The notes: generated from the sequence alone by a model not told the origin. 64,000 bases of DNA from Vampirovibrio sp041737375 (GCF_041737375.1 NZ_JBGSRV010000010.1:1-64000), one strand, 5' to 3'; positions 17,320 to 25,873 are shown, counted from the stretch's first letter. Translations and numbers: made by a program.

Positions 17320-17465
17320 GAAATGCGCTTAAAATCCTAACCTATTAATACCCTGGCCACCCGTTGGAATCCGCCAAACCGGCACCCGGAAAAAAGCTCC
17401 TACTCCACACTTGATTGTATCAGCCAAAGCCTCGCGCGACAAAGGCCAATTACACATTAATCCCT

Positions 17466-18647
17466 TTAATAATAATTGGATTCCTCTTCCAGAGAGGCTT
17501 GGTGGAAATAACGATCCACCAGATTGGAAATACTGTTAGACAAAATGCGGTTGTTTTGAGCCATGTAGCCCAAACCATTCAAATCGTCGACCAGCTCATA
17601 GCTCAACTCAGCGGGCTTTGCCTTTTGAGAAGCCCGTTTTTGGGGCGCTTCTAACCCAATAGCCTCCGGTGGCAGGTTGGGCTGCTCCGAAACCCGATTT
17701 GAAGACAGTGAATGCTGAGCCATAGGCGTTTCCAGGCAGATATCTGGCAAAGCAGCAGAGGCAGAAGGCGCAAAAACAGGGGCCACTTCCAAGCTATACA
17801 AGCTATAAGAGTGATAAGGGATCGGACTTTTTTCGTTCAACTGAATGGACAGCCTGACCCTATCAGGCGCCTCCCGGTTAAACCAGTCTTCCGTAGATTC
17901 AGCAATATTTTTAACCCGACTCCCCAGTTTCAGGGCTTCCTGACGAAGCACTTCCTGAGTTTGGGCCAGCACGGCCATGCGGCTCAGCTCGCCAGTAGTC
18001 GCATTGGAAGCCGCTTCAGGCTTGGCTCTGGCCACCGATTTTGAATGCGTTTTTTCTTCGCCCAAAGCGGGCTTTGGCTTACTGCTACGCCCTGAACTAG
18101 TCACCACATCTAAAAACGAGCCTTGAATAGGCGTGGTAAAAATATCATCCAGCCCACGAATATCGTCTTTTAATCCGAGGGAAACCACGGGCGTTTTACG
18201 ATGACCCGGAATCACCGTCACCGTCCTTTTTTGGGCCGCAATCCAGGGGTTAGACTTGTTAACGCTCAAACGAATGGGGCGCTCGTCCTTAGTAGTATCG
18301 GCAGACCAACGCTCACCTAAGGCCCCGTGAATTTTCTGGAGGCGAATAGGCTCAGTGGCCTCAAGCAATAGCACCGCTTCCTTTTTGCGCTTCTTTTTAC
18401 CGGATGCCAAATGCGTCAAACGGGTTTGGGTATAAGTCAGCCGGTTATGGATAGCGGGCAAGAGGGCCTGACCCCATAAAATCACGCAGGTTTGGCCAAT
18501 CATATGAAAAACCGGATAAATGGTTTGCTCCCAAAAATCATGAAAAGTTTCTCGAAAATCATTGAACAGCGGTGCCCAGCCATGACCGAACGCAGACCAG
18601 GCCAATGGATCAAGCTGATTTTCAGACTCCTTAAACAATCGTGTCAT
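17466..18647 (-). CDS. Unrecognised 393-aa protein
   Basis: No known family recognised. The N-terminal 65 residues are aromatic-rich (FGHGWAPLFNDFRETFHDFW) with one moderately hydrophobic stretch (about 44-66). A basic cluster follows (KKKRKKE, about 83-90), then a long stretch rich in serine, alanine and proline that is probably disordered, with some helical segments (about 222-260). No signal peptide or enzyme motif is visible. The ATG at 18647 has a GGAG site at good distance. It lies alone between the mgtC-like and guanine deaminase genes, all on the minus strand. It is probably lineage-specific. Confidence 0.65.
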   Translation of the reverse strand: MTRLFKESENQLDPLAWSAFGHGWAPLFNDFRETFHDFWEQTIYPVFHMIGQTCVILWGQALLPAIHNRLTYTQTRLTHLASGKKKRKKEAVLLLEATEPIRLQKIHGALGERWSADTTKDERPIRLSVNKSNPWIAAQKRTVTVIPGHRKTPVVSLGLKDDIRGLDDIFTTPIQGSFLDVVTSSGRSSKPKPALGEEKTHSKSVARAKPEAASNATTGELSRMAVLAQTQEVLRQEALKLGSRVKNIAESTEDWFNREAPDRVRLSIQLNEKSPIPYHSYSLYSLEVAPVFAPSASAALPDICLETPMAQHSLSSNRVSEQPNLPPEAIGLEAPQKRASQKAKPAELSYELVDDLNGLGYMAQNNRILSNSISNLVDRYFHQASLEEESNYY

Positions 18648-18858
18648 TTACGGCTCCAACTGAACGCACTCAAAAACGCGTGATTCATTCAAAAAAGGAT
18701 CTTGTCAAAAAATTGGATCGACTTGAATCGATAAAGATTAGATGAAAATTCAAAAGATGGATCAGATCTTGAACCATTCTCATTGTAGCCGCAGAAGTTC
18801 AGCGGTGCTATCCCCCAAAAATGGGAGAACCCGACTAACGCTGACCCTGTAATGCTTT

Positions 18859-20184
18859 TCAGGCGATTGGTCGCCGGTAAACCAGTTGGCCACAGATATA
18901 GGTGGCCTCCACCAGTCGATCATCGCCTTGATAAATGAGGGTGGAAAGCAGACGCTTCGCCTGATTGGCCTGTTTGTTAACTTTTTGTGAATTCAGGCAG
19001 GATTTGGCAGAAAGGTCCAGGATCAAAAAGTCAGCCTCCTTTCCCGGTTCAAAGTTACCCAAGCGGTTTTGCTGATCCAGTGCGATGGCTCCACCCAGTG
19101 TGGCGAGATAAAACAGGGTTTTCAGCGGAATGAGCGTGTCGGCCTGCATATATTGGGCGTCTTTCATGACTTTGAATAAAGACAATTCTGGCCCGGCGCC
19201 CACATCCGAGCCCAAGCCCAAGCGTAGTTGACGGTTTAACACTTCCATCAATCGAAAACGACCACTTTTCAGAAAGAAATTAGAGCCGGGACAATGTGCC
19301 AAGGAGGCATCCAGCCCTTGCAGGCGGGTTAACTCATCGTCACTCAAGTGAATGCCGTGCGCCAAAATGGTTCGCCCCCCTAGCAACCCAAAGCGCTCAT
19401 AAACGGCAGTATAATCCTCAGCCCATGGAAACTGGCCTTTCACGGCTTCAATTTCCGTTAACTGCTCGGACAAGTGCGTATGCAGATACACATCCGGGTA
19501 TTTTTGCCGCAACGCACCAATTCCCGATAACAGAGCCTCGCTACTGGTTAGGGCAAACCGGGGAACCCAGGCGTATTGAAGCCGCCCATCGGCTTGACCA
19601 TGCCAGTTTTGGCACAGCGCTTCTGTTTCAGCCAACAATTGCGGCGCGGATCGCAACAGAGAGGCAGGGGCGTTCACATCCATTAAATTCTGCCCCATCA
19701 CCACCCGATTACCCAGACGCTGGGCGGTTTCAAAAGCAATTTGACTGGCGGACGGGTGAGAAGTCAAAAATACAGCGGCCAGCGTGGTTCCATTGGCCAG
19801 CAACGCTTTAAAAAACCACTCGCTGACAGATTGGGCGTAGGAATCATCCGCAAAGCGGCTTTCTTCCGCAAAAATATGGGTTTCCAGCCACGACAACAAA
19901 TTTTCCGCCTGACAACCGGCCACCGCCATTTGAGGCAGATGCACATGGGCATCCACAAAACCGGGTACCAGCAAGTTTTGAGGAGAAAGCTGAACCACCT
20001 CAAACCCATTGGCGGTTACCAACGATTTTACGGCTTGCCAATCATCGCAGTTTACAATGGTACCAGCCGCATCCACCAACAGCCCGCCGTCCGCCAAAAA
20101 CCGCACATCATCCCGACTGAACGCATGCATGATTGGCCCTCGGTAGGCGTAGTTCTTGGCGGGCAGTCTGTTCAGGTTTGACAT
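18859..20184 (-). CDS. guaD: Guanine deaminase-like amidohydrolase
   Basis: 441 aa from the ATG at 20184; the frame opens further to 20271 but those residues are not conserved. A metal-dependent amidohydrolase converting guanine to xanthine is inferred from VPGFVDAHVHLPQMA (about 80-94), the HTHLSEQ zinc ligands, AHGIHLSDDEL, HCPGSNFFLKSG and GLGSDVGAG, all in guanine deaminase order and context. The final segment (GKEADFLILDL) rebuilds the small beta-sandwich typical of the family. Cytosolic, purine salvage or nitrogen recovery. Other purine or pyrimidine deaminases of this family are less likely. Confidence 0.85.
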   Translation of the reverse strand: MSNLNRLPAKNYAYRGPIMHAFSRDDVRFLADGGLLVDAAGTIVNCDDWQAVKSLVTANGFEVVQLSPQNLLVPGFVDAHVHLPQMAVAGCQAENLLSWLETHIFAEESRFADDSYAQSVSEWFFKALLANGTTLAAVFLTSHPSASQIAFETAQRLGNRVVMGQNLMDVNAPASLLRSAPQLLAETEALCQNWHGQADGRLQYAWVPRFALTSSEALLSGIGALRQKYPDVYLHTHLSEQLTEIEAVKGQFPWAEDYTAVYERFGLLGGRTILAHGIHLSDDELTRLQGLDASLAHCPGSNFFLKSGRFRLMEVLNRQLRLGLGSDVGAGPELSLFKVMKDAQYMQADTLIPLKTLFYLATLGGAIALDQQNRLGNFEPGKEADFLILDLSAKSCLNSQKVNKQANQAKRLLSTLIYQGDDRLVEATYICGQLVYRRPIA

Positions 20185-20340
20185 GAGACGTTTAAGCGAT
20201 CCTTTTGGGTTGTGTGGTTGGAGGGTTCGGGTTTTCAAGGGTGGTACACAAAGGTGATCAAAATGGATCAAGGCAAATTAAAACCAACCCTGCTATCTAT
20301 CTCACTCTATTATCTCGCTGAATCGGAGGCTTGAGCGGAT

Positions 20341-20378
20341 TGGTTTAAAACCATGCAAAACCTTGGTGATTTTATCAC
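20341..20378. promoter_or_regulatory. Two perfect dyads upstream of guanine deaminase
   Basis: TGGTTTAAAACCA (20341-20353) and GTGATTTTATCAC (20366-20378) are perfect 13-bp inverted repeats in the 299-bp gap between the glycosyltransferase stop and the guanine deaminase start. No T-run follows on the minus strand, so they look more like protein-binding sites than terminators. The gap holds no other gene. Confidence 0.35.
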
Positions 20379-20483
20379 AAAGGCCCAATCCATTTCAACA
20401 AAAGTCAAACCCGGCTTTGGGTGACAGGCCCGGTATAAACCAGTTCTTGGCGGGAAAACCCCATGCTTTTGTTTCACAGCGGA

Positions 20484-21197
20484 TCAATCAATAAAGCGAA
20501 ATTTGACCAATGCCTTCAAAGCCCAAAGCCCATCCACCCAGGTAATTTTCTTACCTTCGTGAAAAGCACGGCCCTGATAAGAAATAGGTGCTTCGGCGAT
20601 GCGCCATTTCTTTTTTAGTATTTTGGCGGTGATTTCCGGCTCAAAATCAAAGCGGTTTGAGCGGATTTTAATGCTTTTGATGATATCCGCTCGAAATACC
20701 TTGTAACAGGTTTCCATATCGGTAATACGAGTTTGGTACAGCACATTGGTGACCAAGGTCAGAAATTTGTTGCCCAAATAATGAAGTCCGGCAAAGGCCT
20801 CGTTGGATTTTCCGTTACTCAGGCGGCTGCCATAAACCACATCGGCCTGATTATCCACAATCATTCGAATCAAGGGCGGGTAATCTCGGGGATCGTACTC
20901 CAGATCGGCATCCTGAATGGCCACGATATCCCCGGAGGCCACATCGATTGCCGTTCGCAGCGCAGCGCCTTTGCCCATGTTCTGGGCATGGTAAATAATG
21001 CGATATTCGGGGTTGCTGGTTTCCAGCGAACGCAGAATGTCACGGGTGCCATCCTCAGAGCCATCATCCACAATGACCAGTTCCTTTTCAAGTCCGCAAA
21101 AATCAACGGACTCCACTCGGCCCAACAGTATTTCCAGAGAATCCACCTCGTTATAAACCGGAATTAAAAGACTGATTTTCCGACTTGGCTTGTTCAT
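20484..21197 (-). CDS. Family 2 glycosyltransferase (dolichyl/polyprenyl-phosphate mannosyltransferase-like)
   Basis: 237 aa GT-A fold protein. Donor-binding and catalytic features are visible: LLIPVYNEVDSLEILL at the start, ELVIVDDGSEDGT, GKGAALRTAID, IVAIQDADLEYDP (DAD metal site) and the YGSRL-YLGNKFLT region. The C-terminal part (DMETCYKVFRAD, RFDFEPEITAKI, YQGRAFHEGKKI) is typical of DPM1-like enzymes that load a sugar onto a lipid carrier at the cytosolic membrane face. There is no membrane anchor of its own. A possible 68-aa hydrophobic frame ends directly before its ATG (TGAATG). Confidence 0.88.
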   Translation of the reverse strand: MNKPSRKISLLIPVYNEVDSLEILLGRVESVDFCGLEKELVIVDDGSEDGTRDILRSLETSNPEYRIIYHAQNMGKGAALRTAIDVASGDIVAIQDADLEYDPRDYPPLIRMIVDNQADVVYGSRLSNGKSNEAFAGLHYLGNKFLTLVTNVLYQTRITDMETCYKVFRADIIKSIKIRSNRFDFEPEITAKILKKKWRIAEAPISYQGRAFHEGKKITWVDGLWALKALVKFRFID

Positions 21198-21404
21198 TCA
21201 ATTTTCCACTGCCCTCAAAGCGAGGGTCACCAACGATTTTAAAAAAGAGAAACGATTCAGACAGAACACCAGTAAAGGGATGAAAAAACAGCCCGCTAAC
21301 AACCGTTTTTCTAAAGCATAACCGTCCGAATTCAAAATTCGGCGATTTTTATAGAGTAAACCTGCCCGACGAACGATCCTTTGAGTGATTTGAGAGCATA
21401 TCAT
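21198..21404 (-). CDS. Possible small membrane protein coupled to the glycosyltransferase
   Basis: A 68-codon frame from an ATG at 21404 whose TGA stop directly abuts the glycosyltransferase ATG. It is basic at first and has one hydrophobic segment (about residues 37-54, LLAGCFFIPLLVFCL). The family is not recognised and no strong ribosome binding site was found. The coupling and the hydrophobic helix are the only support; it might be a decayed gene remnant or chance. Confidence 0.3.
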   Translation of the reverse strand: MICSQITQRIVRRAGLLYKNRRILNSDGYALEKRLLAGCFFIPLLVFCLNRFSFLKSLVTLALRAVEN

Positions 21405-21597
21405 AAGGGCCACCGGAAAGAGATGGGTTGCTCCTTATCCCTAAAGGGCTTTAAACTTCGTTACATGAGCAAATGAACTCCACAGAAAGACGCTAGAGGC
21501 AAACGCACCGTTATTTCACACTTCACAAAAATTAGGGCAATAAATGAACTGGATGGCATTTATTACTTTCGTAAGGAAGCCATTGAAAAAATTTTTC

Positions 21598-21625
21598 TTG
21601 AAAACTGAAGGTGACACTGTAGAAT
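21598..21625 (+). promoter_or_regulatory. Promoter of the polyamine cluster
   Basis: TTGAAA (21598-21603), 16-bp spacer, TAGAAT (21620-21625), giving a leader of about 70 nt before speD. This is the best promoter in the 296-bp gap upstream of the cluster. Confidence 0.6.
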
Positions 21626-21700
21626 TTCAATCCTGTACCTTTTTAATTTCAATCCCCCACCGTCGTTACCCACCCCCAACCAGAAAGGGACTCAACCAAA

Positions 21701-22189
21701 TTGAACGTGAACACAGATTCCACGGTCGTCAACCTAGGACGGCACCTTTTGGCAGAGTTTTATGACTGCAATCCAAACATCCTGAATAACCTGCAACGGG
21801 TTGAAGAAGCCATGAACGGCGCGGCTGTCGCTTGTGGCGCCACTATTGTGGATACCAAATTCCACCACTTCAGCCCCTACGGTGTCAGCGGCGCAGTCAT
21901 TATCGCAGAATCACACCTGGCCATTCATACCTGGCCTGAATATGGCTATGCAGCAGTGGACTTGTTCACTTGCGGTACCAGTTGCGACCCAAAGCTGGCG
22001 TACGAGTATCTTCAAGAGAAGTTTTGTTCCGGGTCGGCCTACTTTTCCGAATTAAAGCGGGGGTTGATTAACCTGACCACCCAAAAAATGATTGAATCCC
22101 CTTTTCAGCTTGAGGCACAAATGTCCACCACCACAGCAGAGCCTCACATTATCGGTTCCCAGCACCAACCCCAGCCTCAGGAGGTTTAA
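21701..22189 (+). CDS. speD: S-adenosylmethionine decarboxylase proenzyme
   Basis: 162 aa from a TTG at 21701 with AAAGGGA about 10 nt upstream; a GTG two codons later is the alternative. Class 1b bacterial AdoMetDC, which cleaves itself at E70/S71 (AESHLAIHTWPE) to make the pyruvoyl cofactor; C91 in LFTCGTSCD and H76 complete the conserved site. It supplies decarboxylated AdoMet for aminopropyl transfer. The last 30 residues are a variable tail. It is the first of a plus-strand speD-speD'-speE-speB cluster, 8 bp before its paralogue. Confidence 0.93.
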   Translation: MNVNTDSTVVNLGRHLLAEFYDCNPNILNNLQRVEEAMNGAAVACGATIVDTKFHHFSPYGVSGAVIIAESHLAIHTWPEYGYAAVDLFTCGTSCDPKLAYEYLQEKFCSGSAYFSELKRGLINLTTQKMIESPFQLEAQMSTTTAEPHIIGSQHQPQPQEV

Positions 22190-22197
22190 AAGAGACT

Positions 22198-22617
22198 ATG
22201 ACTATGGTACGTTCCGAATTTGGCCCTCACCTGATGCTGGATTGTCGTGGCTGCAACCTCGAAAAAATCAGCAACCTTGAATTTGTATTCAAGTTTATGA
22301 ATGAATTGCCAGACCGCATTGGCATGACCAAAATTACCCAGCCTTACGTTTTTCCTTACGAAGGTTTGATTCCCGAAGACAGGGGCATCACCGGCACCGT
22401 GATCATCGCCGAATCCCACATCACCTTTCACTCCTTTGTGGACAAAGACTATTTTTTCTTTGACGTGTTTAGCTGCAAACACTTTGACGTGGACGCGGTG
22501 GCTAAAATCGTGACGGAAACCTTTGAGGTCCAGCACGTAGAACGTCATGAAGCCACCCGTGGACTGGATTTCCCCCGCAGTCTGGAAGAAAGAGTACCCC
22601 TGGTAGCAACGGTTTAA
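22198..22617 (+). CDS. Divergent AdoMetDC-family pyruvoyl enzyme (second SpeD homologue)
   Basis: 139 aa. The self-cleavage motif is intact (AESHITFH, E72/S73/H74, H78), as is the cysteine C93, but the conserved TWPEYGYAAVDLFTCG block of the first copy is changed to SFVDKDYFFFDVFSCK and the N-terminus differs. It should therefore form a pyruvoyl group, while the substrate pocket is probably altered. Some AdoMetDC homologues are known to have become arginine or ornithine decarboxylases. Agmatinase lies two genes downstream and no other arginine decarboxylase is in the window, so an agmatine-forming role is plausible. A heteromeric partner of SpeD is the other option. Confidence 0.85.
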   Translation: MTMVRSEFGPHLMLDCRGCNLEKISNLEFVFKFMNELPDRIGMTKITQPYVFPYEGLIPEDRGITGTVIIAESHITFHSFVDKDYFFFDVFSCKHFDVDAVAKIVTETFEVQHVERHEATRGLDFPRSLEERVPLVATV

Positions 22618-22669
22618 GTCCTACGGCGGGAAACTACAACGGTTCCCACCGCCCAGGCGCCTTTCTTTG

Positions 22670-22725
22670 CAGGAGTATTCAAGGTATCCTCCTGTTAATC
22701 ATTGCAGTTTTTGAACATTGGAGGA
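22670..22725 (+). promoter_or_regulatory. Possible ribosome-binding-site switch before speE
   Basis: The speE Shine-Dalgarno GGAGGA (22720-22725) is exactly complementary to TCCTCC (22687-22692). The same anti-SD segment (CTCCTG, 22689-22694) can instead pair with CAGGAG (22670-22675). The two pairings exclude each other, as in translational attenuators. Found by eye; no folding was computed. Confidence 0.35.
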
Positions 22726-22732
22726 AATACGC

Positions 22733-23593
22733 ATGGATTTATGGGTCAGAGAACGGTTTCAGGATCGAACCGAGTTAGGCTACAAGGTTTCCAGCGTATT
22801 GCACCATTCCGTGTCCGATTTTCAGGAAGTGGATGTGGTTGATACCGTGGCTTTGGGTCGCATGCTGTTTCTGGATGGCATGGTGATGACCTCGGAGCGG
22901 GATGAGTTTATCTATCACGAAATGATTGCCCATATTCCCATGCTGGCCCACCCCAACCCCAAAAACGTGCTGGTCATTGGTGGCGGGGACGGCGGCACCA
23001 TACGGGAAGTGTTAAAACACCCTTCCGTGGCACGGGCGGTGTTGTGTGAAATTGATGGTGAAGTGATTGAGGTTTGCAAAAAATATCTGCCTTCTATCGC
23101 AGGCAAACTGGATGATCCCAAAGTGGAAATTGAAGTGCGGGATGGGGCTGCCTACATTGCGGAACACCCCAATACCTTCGATGTGATTTTGATTGATTCC
23201 ACCGATCCCATTGGCCCCGGTGAAAAACTGTTTACCCAGGAGTTTTACACCCATGTGCTGGCCGCTTTAACAGAAAACGGCATTATGGCCTGCCAAAGCG
23301 AATCGCCGGTGGCCGTTCCCGATGAGTGCATCCGGATCAATCGCCTGCTGAAATCGGTGTTCCCCTATGTGCAGCCTTACACGGCTTGTATCCCTTCCTA
23401 TCCGGGCGGGCAGTGGACCTGGAGCTTCTGCTCCAAAGGGCTGAAGCCTTTGGAAAACATCAATGCCCCGGTGGCGAGCGAACTGGAAAAAACCTGTCGC
23501 TTCTACAATCAAGAGATTCACAAAACCGTATTTGTATTGCCCAACTACGTGAAAGCGATTTTTAACCCTGAGCCTGCCGGAGTGGCCGGTTAA
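22733..23593 (+). CDS. speE: Spermidine synthase-family aminopropyltransferase
   Basis: 286 aa from the ATG at 22733, preceded by GGAGGA at 8 nt; a TTG at 22718 overlaps that site and is rejected. Rossmann-type aminopropyltransferase with VIGGGDGGTIREVLKHP (dcAdoMet binding), CEIDGEVIEVCKKYLP, VRDGAAYI, and the catalytic IDSTDPIGPGEKLFTQEFY. It moves an aminopropyl group to putrescine to give spermidine. Use of agmatine as acceptor, as in Thermus, is possible because an agmatinase-family gene overlaps its stop by one base. Cytosolic. Confidence 0.95.
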   Translation: MDLWVRERFQDRTELGYKVSSVLHHSVSDFQEVDVVDTVALGRMLFLDGMVMTSERDEFIYHEMIAHIPMLAHPNPKNVLVIGGGDGGTIREVLKHPSVARAVLCEIDGEVIEVCKKYLPSIAGKLDDPKVEIEVRDGAAYIAEHPNTFDVILIDSTDPIGPGEKLFTQEFYTHVLAALTENGIMACQSESPVAVPDECIRINRLLKSVFPYVQPYTACIPSYPGGQWTWSFCSKGLKPLENINAPVASELEKTCRFYNQEIHKTVFVLPNYVKAIFNPEPAGVAG

Positions 23594-24501
23594 TGCTGCG
23601 TGGCCCGTTTATTCCCCGCAGCTGGATGGGCGCTTGTGAAGACTACACCCAGGCAGACTGGGTTTTGGTGGGCTTGCCCTACGATGGCACCACCTCCTTC
23701 CGTCCCGGCACCCGCTTTGGCCCTGCGGCCATTCGAGATGCCAGTTGGGGGCTGGAAACCTACTCGCCGCTGCAACATGCCGAATTAAGCGGCGTCAACT
23801 ATTTTGATGCAGGAGAACTGGAATTTCCCTGCGGCAACCGGGACGCCATTCTGACCATGATTCGGGAAAACGCCCGGGACGTACTGGCCGCCAATAAGCG
23901 CTGGCTGGGTCTGGGCGGGGAGCATTTGGTCACCTTTCCGGTGATTGAGGCCTATGTGGAAAAATACCCGGATTTGGCCGTATTACACTTTGATGCCCAC
24001 GCCGATTTGCGGGATGACTATTTGGGCGAAAAACTGTCTCACGCTACCGTGCTTCGCCGGGTGACCGAGCTGATTGGCCCGGAGCGACTGGTGCAAATTG
24101 GCATTCGTTCCGGCCCCAAAGAAGAATTTGAGTGGATGCGCCACAATGGCACTTTGCTGGAAACCAAAGCGGATATCGCTCGGGGCTTGCAGCGTTTGAG
24201 CGGACGCCCGGTGTTTTTGACCATTGATTTAGACGTGCTGGACCCTTCCATTCTTTGCGGCACAGGCACCCCTGAACCCGGCGGAATGAGCTTTAGCACC
24301 TTCATTGAATGGCTACTGCCCTTTCAGGGCTTGAACTTCGTGGGGGCTGATGTGGTGGAGCTTTCTCCGCACTATGATCCCTCCGGTGTTTCCAACGTGG
24401 TAGCGGCCAAAGTAGTTCGGGAAGTAATATTGCTGGGCACCCCCGCCTCATTGATCGATGTCCCACAGGCCGCAATGGCCAGCGGCTCCGCATTGCGTTA
24501 A
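23593..24501 (+). CDS. speB: Agmatinase / aminopropylagmatine ureohydrolase
   Basis: 302 aa ureohydrolase with the two-manganese site: GLGGEHLVT, HFDAHADLRDDYLG, a histidine in KLSHATVLRR and LTIDLDVLDPS, followed by the GTGTPEPGG substrate loop of agmatinases. It removes urea from agmatine (to putrescine) or from N1-aminopropylagmatine (to spermidine). TAATG overlap with speE shows translational coupling. A rho-independent terminator follows 25 bp after the stop, closing the polyamine cluster. Confidence 0.94.
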   Translation: MLRGPFIPRSWMGACEDYTQADWVLVGLPYDGTTSFRPGTRFGPAAIRDASWGLETYSPLQHAELSGVNYFDAGELEFPCGNRDAILTMIRENARDVLAANKRWLGLGGEHLVTFPVIEAYVEKYPDLAVLHFDAHADLRDDYLGEKLSHATVLRRVTELIGPERLVQIGIRSGPKEEFEWMRHNGTLLETKADIARGLQRLSGRPVFLTIDLDVLDPSILCGTGTPEPGGMSFSTFIEWLLPFQGLNFVGADVVELSPHYDPSGVSNVVAAKVVREVILLGTPASLIDVPQAAMASGSALR

Positions 24502-24526
24502 GCCCTCACACAAAAAAACAATGATT

Positions 24527-24557
24527 AAAGCCCCGGCTTACGCAGCGGGGCTTTTTT
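24527..24557 (+). terminator. Terminator of the polyamine cluster
   Basis: A 9-bp stem AAAGCCCCG/CGGGGCTTT (24527-24535 with 24546-24554), 10-nt loop, with six T from 24552. It lies just after speB. Confidence 0.85.
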
Positions 24558-24598
24558 ACGGCCTGAGTTTTTCCCAATAACGCAGCGAAGTTTTGTAA

Positions 24599-24627
24599 TA
24601 AAAAACCCCGGTCTGTCCATACCGGGG
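24599..24627 (-). terminator. Terminator of the small minus-strand gene at 24681
   Basis: CCCCGGT/ACCGGGG (24606-24612 with 24621-24627), 8-nt loop. The A-run 24600-24605 becomes a T-run on the minus strand, so it ends the transcript arriving from the right. Confidence 0.8.
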
Positions 24628-24680
24628 CGGTTATTCGCGCTGCTCGCAATAAAATGGAATGGCATTCAAACAAATTCAAA

Positions 24681-24965
24681 TCAGGGCGATTGGCCCTCAG
24701 CCAGAGAGATCGAGGGGTTCATCCCCGCTCCCAGCAAAAGCTGAGGGCGATCTTTTAAAAATCGCCATAAAAAAGCTTGCCGATGAAAGGCCGCTAATTC
24801 ATCCAGAGCAACCGGCTCCCAATCCGAAAAAATACAACCAGTCCCGGTCCATCGGCTTTCTCGATTGGATTCCTCCAAAGCCAGGGCCACATCAGCCGCT
24901 GACAAGCTCAGGGCATGAGTGATTGCAAAAGGCGCCACGGCCCATTCAATAGCGATATCCCGCAT
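24681..24965 (-). CDS. Unrecognised 94-aa protein
   Basis: Not recognised. The ATG at 24965 is chosen because GGGAG lies about 9 nt upstream; the open frame continues to 25049, giving a hydrophobic extension without a good site. The translation has a mildly hydrophobic first third and an aromatic-rich middle (AFHRQAFLWRFLKDRP). A terminator follows on the same strand, supporting a real transcript. Cytosolic or peripheral; function unknown. Confidence 0.5.
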   Translation of the reverse strand: MRDIAIEWAVAPFAITHALSLSAADVALALEESNRESRWTGTGCIFSDWEPVALDELAAFHRQAFLWRFLKDRPQLLLGAGMNPSISLAEGQSP

Positions 24966-25156
24966 GAAGCTGATCTCCCAAAAATGGGTAAAAAATATCG
25001 ATAGCCCGATGAGAATAAGCGAACACGGCAGTTCGCTGTCAACTTGCACTAACGCCTGTGGTAGGTAAATCCAGCGTTTTTAAATAGACGCAAGGATTTA
25101 ATACCCAGAGCCCTTATTTTTTAATCAGCCCTTTTTGAAGAATATTGAAAAACGGC

Positions 25157-25753
25157 TTATTCAGGCTTGGGAACAATGCCAGCGGCCACAAAGGCGGGTG
25201 GTTTGCTGCCCCAGCGGGTGCTTTCATCGTATTGCACCCCTTCAAAATTGGCCCATTCAATTGCAGCGTCTCTAAAGTCTGCGCTTTTAACGATGGCGCC
25301 GGTAAAATCAGCGTCCTGAAACTCACATTTCTGTAAATTGGCTCGGGTCAGATTGGCGTCTTTAAAATCGGTTTGACCAGCCTGAGAGCCAGTTAAAACC
25401 GCTTCAACCAAAGAGGCGCCACCCAACTTGGCTTCCCGCAAATCGCAGTGCAGCAAATCCGCTTCTTCCAGGTTGGCCATATAAAAATCGGTTTCCCGGC
25501 AAGAGGAGCGGGACAAATCGGCCATAATCAACACCGCATCGTTCATGCAAGCCAAATCAAAAGTACAGCCGGTTAAATCGGCCACACTAAAGTTAATGGC
25601 GGTCAGGTCCTTGGCCGTAAAATCCAGCCCGGAAAGATCGATGGGACGATACTCCTGAGAACGACGGTAATTGTTAAACGCTTCCACGCCGTCCCGGATA
25701 ATGAGTTCAAAAATTTGCGCTTTATTGAGCGACTTATCAGCATAATGATTCAT
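25157..25753 (-). CDS. Pentapeptide repeat protein
   Basis: About 198 aa from the ATG at 25753 (a TTG at 25789 is possible). After a roughly 40-residue helical N-terminus, residues 40-175 are pentapeptide repeats of the A(D/N)LxX type (IDLSGLDFTAKDLTAINF, ADLTGCTFD, ANLEEADLLHCDLREAKL, ANLTRANLQKCEF, ADFTGA), about 22-25 copies with small gaps, expected to form a right-handed quadrilateral helix. Some such proteins mimic DNA or protect gyrase, but most, including the many in cyanobacteria-related bacteria, have no known role. The neighbours give no hint. It is divergent from purL. Confidence 0.85.
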   Translation of the reverse strand: MNHYADKSLNKAQIFELIIRDGVEAFNNYRRSQEYRPIDLSGLDFTAKDLTAINFSVADLTGCTFDLACMNDAVLIMADLSRSSCRETDFYMANLEEADLLHCDLREAKLGGASLVEAVLTGSQAGQTDFKDANLTRANLQKCEFQDADFTGAIVKSADFRDAAIEWANFEGVQYDESTRWGSKPPAFVAAGIVPKPE

Positions 25754-25873
25754 GGATGCGATTAAAGCCGAAACCGGGCCATTTTGCAAACAGCACCACT
25801 ATTTTTTATAAAATCTCAAAAATCTTTTGGCGTCTATAAGGGGGTCAATGCCCTCAGTCCGGTGCGGTGGTTG

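Noticed and set aside
21544..21765. 73-codon frame overlapping the speD start
   Set aside because: Overlaps the promoter and the start of speD in another frame; no conserved features.
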